From positions 62,001 to 126,000 of the forward strand of contig CAVZIX010000005.1 in NCBI GenBank assembly GCA_963775395.1: DNA of 64,000 nucleotides. Direction: 5' to 3'. The stretch comes from JAIBJN01 sp963775395 (GTDB lineage Bacteria; Actinomycetota; Thermoleophilia; Gaiellales; Gaiellaceae). How positions within the stretch are numbered: the first letter of the stretch is position 1; every line of letters begins with the position of its first letter. The position numbers and the translations under genes were made by a program. This document shows, in pieces, positions 62,008 to 64,000 of this stretch. Under the pieces are notes generated by a model. The model ran no database searches, was not told the DNA's origin, and was given only the letters and a program-made list of their open reading frames with translations.

Positions 62008-63000
62008 TTACGGCTTGGTGCCGACGCTCTCTAGACGATCGAGGAGCCGCTGTGCTTCCCGCCCGTAGAAACCATCCGGATCCTCGTCCACGGCAAGGCC
62101 GAGCTGGCGCTTGGCCTCGTCAACCTGGCCGATCCAGGAGAGCGCCAGCCCGAGGTGGTAGCGGACGACGCCACCCTCGTCCGTCGAGGCCATTGGGCCC
62201 AGGCGCGAGAACGTTTGCGAAGGGTCGTCCTTGTCGAAGCGACCGACCGCGGCGGCGACGCGCGCGGACAGGTCGTCCGGGTCGGCGACGGCCGCAGCGT
62301 CGAAGGCCTCCCTGGCCGAGAGCGGCCGGCCGACGCGCTGAAGCGCGATGCCGTACGCGAGCTTCTCCTCCACCCCGCCGGCTGCCGCACGCCTCTCGAG
62401 CTCCTCGAGCTGCTCCTGAGGGGTCAGGCCCTCGAGCCCCGGTGGAGCCTCGATCGGTGCCACGAACGGCGGACGGCCGGGCGCGAAGTCCGGGTGCAGG
62501 ATGTCGTCGGCGCGGACTGCGGCAGGCGAGTCGGGCTCGCGACGCTCGACCTCGCGCCACTCCCGCGCGGCGCCCTCGCCGTCGCCGGCCGCCAGGAGCG
62601 CAAAGCCCAGGTGCAGGCGGGCGACGCCGCTCTCCGGTTCCTCGGAGACCAGCGCCTCTAGGCGTTCGACCGTCCCGTCGGGCCAGGAGGCTATGGCCGC
62701 TCCGACCGCGGCCTCGACCGAGTCGGGGTTCGCCGCCAGCAGCTCCTCGAAGCTCGCCCGGGCCTGTTCGCGCTCGCCGCTCTCGAGCTGCGCCTCGGCG
62801 TCGCGGAGCGCGCGCGCCTCCGGGTCGTCCCTGACGAGAAGCCCGAGCTCGAGGGGCGGAGGCCGCCGCTCGGTCTCGGACGCAGCGGGCTCCGGGCTCG
62901 GCTCGTCGCCGGCCTGAAGGACGGTGACGCCGACGACGAGCGCGGCCGCTACAGCCGCGGCGACGCCCACGAGAAGACGTGCGCGGACGCGGGAAGACAC
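62008..63000 (-). CDS. Membrane-anchored TPR-repeat protein
   Basis: A 330-residue protein: a basic start and one membrane helix (LLVGVAAAVAAALVVGVTVL), an acidic Pro linker, then TPR-like repeats (RDAEAQLESGEREQARASFEELLAANPDS, LHLGFALLAAGDGEGAAREW, LGLALSWIGQVDEAKRQLGLAV). These mediate protein contacts. GTG 63000 is chosen because the hydrophobic helix follows directly; 63039 is an alternative. It is divergent from the rhodanese-MoeB gene. Confidence 0.75.
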   Translation of the reverse strand: MSSRVRARLLVGVAAAVAAALVVGVTVLQAGDEPSPEPAASETERRPPPLELGLLVRDDPEARALRDAEAQLESGEREQARASFEELLAANPDSVEAAVGAAIASWPDGTVERLEALVSEEPESGVARLHLGFALLAAGDGEGAAREWREVERREPDSPAAVRADDILHPDFAPGRPPFVAPIEAPPGLEGLTPQEQLEELERRAAAGGVEEKLAYGIALQRVGRPLSAREAFDAAAVADPDDLSARVAAAVGRFDKDDPSQTFSRLGPMASTDEGGVVRYHLGLALSWIGQVDEAKRQLGLAVDEDPDGFYGREAQRLLDRLESVGTKP

Positions 63001-63064
63001 GCGGCAATGGTGCCGCAAACCCCTTGCTTGAGGCCGCACGGAGGTCGCTATACTTCCTGAAGCA

Positions 63065-64000
63065 ATGCCGAGCTATCGCGAGCTGCTGCAGCAGGTCAAG
63101 AGCGAGATCGAGGAGATCGACGCCGCGCGGACGGCCGAGCTTCGGGAGACCGACTCGCCCGTCCTCGTCGACGTGCGGGAGCGCAGCGAGTGGGACGAGG
63201 GCACCATCCCGGGGGCGATTCATATCCCTCGCGGCAACCTCGAGTCCCGCATCGAGCAGGCGGTGCCCGACCGGGACGCGCACGTGATCCTCTACTGCGC
63301 GTCCGGCAACCGCTCCGCGTTCGCGGCCAAGGCGCTCGAGGAGCTCGGCTACGAGAATGTCGCGTCGCTCCAGGGGGGCTTCGGCGACTGGAAGCGCAAC
63401 GGCTTCCCGTTCGAGGTCCCGCGCGCGCTCGACGACGCAAAGCGCCGCCGCTACTCCCGCCACCTCCTGATTCCGGAGGTCGGCGAGGAGGGCCAGCTGC
63501 GCCTTCTCGACGCGCGCATGCTGCTCATCGGCGCCGGCGGCCTGGGCTCACCAGCCTCGCTCTATCTCGCGGCCGCCGGCGTCGGCACGCTCGGGATCGT
63601 CGACGACGACGCCGTCGACGAGACGAACCTCCAGCGCCAGATCGTCCACTCCACCGACCGCCTCGGCGAGTCGAAGGCGGAGTCGGCGAAGCGCACGATC
63701 GAGGCGCTCAACCCGGACGTGACCGTGAAGGTCTTCAAGGAGCGTCTCACCTCGGAGAACGTCGACCGCATCCTCGGCGAGGGCTGGGACGTGATCGTCG
63801 ACGGCGCCGACAACTTTCCCACGCGCTACCTCCTGAACGACGCCTCGGTCTGGCACGGCATCCCCGTCGTGCACGGATCGATCTTCCGCTTCGAGGGCCA
63901 GGCGACCGTGTTCAAGCCGAAGGAGGGGCCGTGCTACCGCTGCCTCTTCCCGCAGCCGCCGCCGCCCGAGCTCGCCCCGAGCTGCGCCGAGGGCGGCGTG
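63065..64000 (+). CDS. Rhodanese-ThiF/MoeB fusion, sulfur-carrier adenylyltransferase (3' end beyond window)
   Basis: 312 codons are visible and the frame is open at the window edge. Residues 1 to about 118 form a rhodanese domain (LVDVRERSEWDEGTIPGAIHIP) with the persulfide cysteine C78 in LYCASGNRS. Then follows an E1-like adenylyltransferase: RRYSRHLLIPEVGEEG, the ATP loop LLIGAGGLGSPASLYLAAAG, RQIVHSTDRLG, VIVDGADNFPTRYLLND and the first zinc cysteines CYRCLFP. It activates MoaD/ThiS-like sulfur carriers. In MoeZ-type proteins the rhodanese is at the C terminus; here it is at the N terminus. TATACT (63049-63054) lies 10 bases before the ATG. Confidence 0.9.
   Translation, partial: MPSYRELLQQVKSEIEEIDAARTAELRETDSPVLVDVRERSEWDEGTIPGAIHIPRGNLESRIEQAVPDRDAHVILYCASGNRSAFAAKALEELGYENVASLQGGFGDWKRNGFPFEVPRALDDAKRRRYSRHLLIPEVGEEGQLRLLDARMLLIGAGGLGSPASLYLAAAGVGTLGIVDDDAVDETNLQRQIVHSTDRLGESKAESAKRTIEALNPDVTVKVFKERLTSENVDRILGEGWDVIVDGADNFPTRYLLNDASVWHGIPVVHGSIFRFEGQATVFKPKEGPCYRCLFPQPPPPELAPSCAEGGV

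Overview
The window is 64 kb of very GC-rich DNA, densely packed with genes and strongly GC-biased at third codon positions. No rRNA, tRNA, CRISPR array, integrase or transposase was recognised. Gene content and style point to a chromosomal segment of an actinobacterium. The features behind this are a TrpC-TrpF fusion, an Lhr helicase paired with a Nei2-like glycosylase, RTX-type calcium-binding secreted proteins, many GTG starts and abundant leaderless promoters. Thermoleophilia (Gaiellales or Solirubrobacterales type) is my best guess, but that is an inference made without any database search.

Layout. 0-4.2 kb: a thiolase, an M48 membrane protease, a triple DUF4389 membrane protein broken by two single-base insertions, and a remnant of a choice-of-anchor I protein. 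4.2-10.4 kb: the complete tryptophan operon (leader peptide, trpE, trpG, trpD, trpCF, trpB, trpA), with a Trp-codon leader peptide and an intrinsic terminator in front of trpE. 10.4-15.5 kb: two secreted RTX-repeat proteins, a methylcrotonyl-CoA carboxylase type beta subunit and a sigma factor with a membrane segment, all between inverted copies of one 36-bp repeat. 15.5-20.3 kb: a DapA-family lyase/synthase and an enoyl-CoA hydratase on a divergent promoter, a secreted Trp/Cys-rich protein, the biotin-carrying alpha subunit and PdxH. 20.3-28.9 kb: hydrolase, DJ-1/PfpI protein, SCP2 protein, Fsr-like MFS transporter, leucyl aminopeptidase, acyl-CoA dehydrogenase, HTH_42 protein, DUF72 and an isolated phage-type tail-tube protein.

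28.9-39.3 kb, mostly minus strand: hisC-(small gene)-meaB-ilvA, a LON-domain protein, ggt-GNAT-hypothetical, parA-ftsZ (this FtsZ carries its disordered segment at the N terminus) and an agmatinase-family gene. 39.1-46.6 kb: an operon of lhr, nei2, a 432-residue unknown and a small membrane protein, followed by a PadR/membrane-protein pair. 46.6-51.8 kb: cell-wall hydrolases (M15-like, MepA-like, M14-like), an HhH-GPD glycosylase and an acyl-CoA dehydrogenase. 51.8-64 kb: an ECF sigma factor with a membrane propeller protein, a cupredoxin lipoprotein divergent from a tandem-repeat lipoprotein, an amidohydrolase, an HxlR regulator, proline dehydrogenase with a broken M20 dipeptidase, the principal sigma factor RpoD, a TPR protein and a rhodanese-MoeB fusion cut by the window end.

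Three patterns run through the window. (1) Most genes that open a transcription unit have a TANNNT hexamer only 6-11 bases before the start codon, so they are probably leaderless; genes inside operons overlap by ATGA, GTGA or TAATG. (2) Two divergent gene pairs use -10 hexamers that share the same central TA. (3) Every broken gene I found (four genes, eight sites) is explained by a single extra base, which suggests base-calling error at least as much as real decay.
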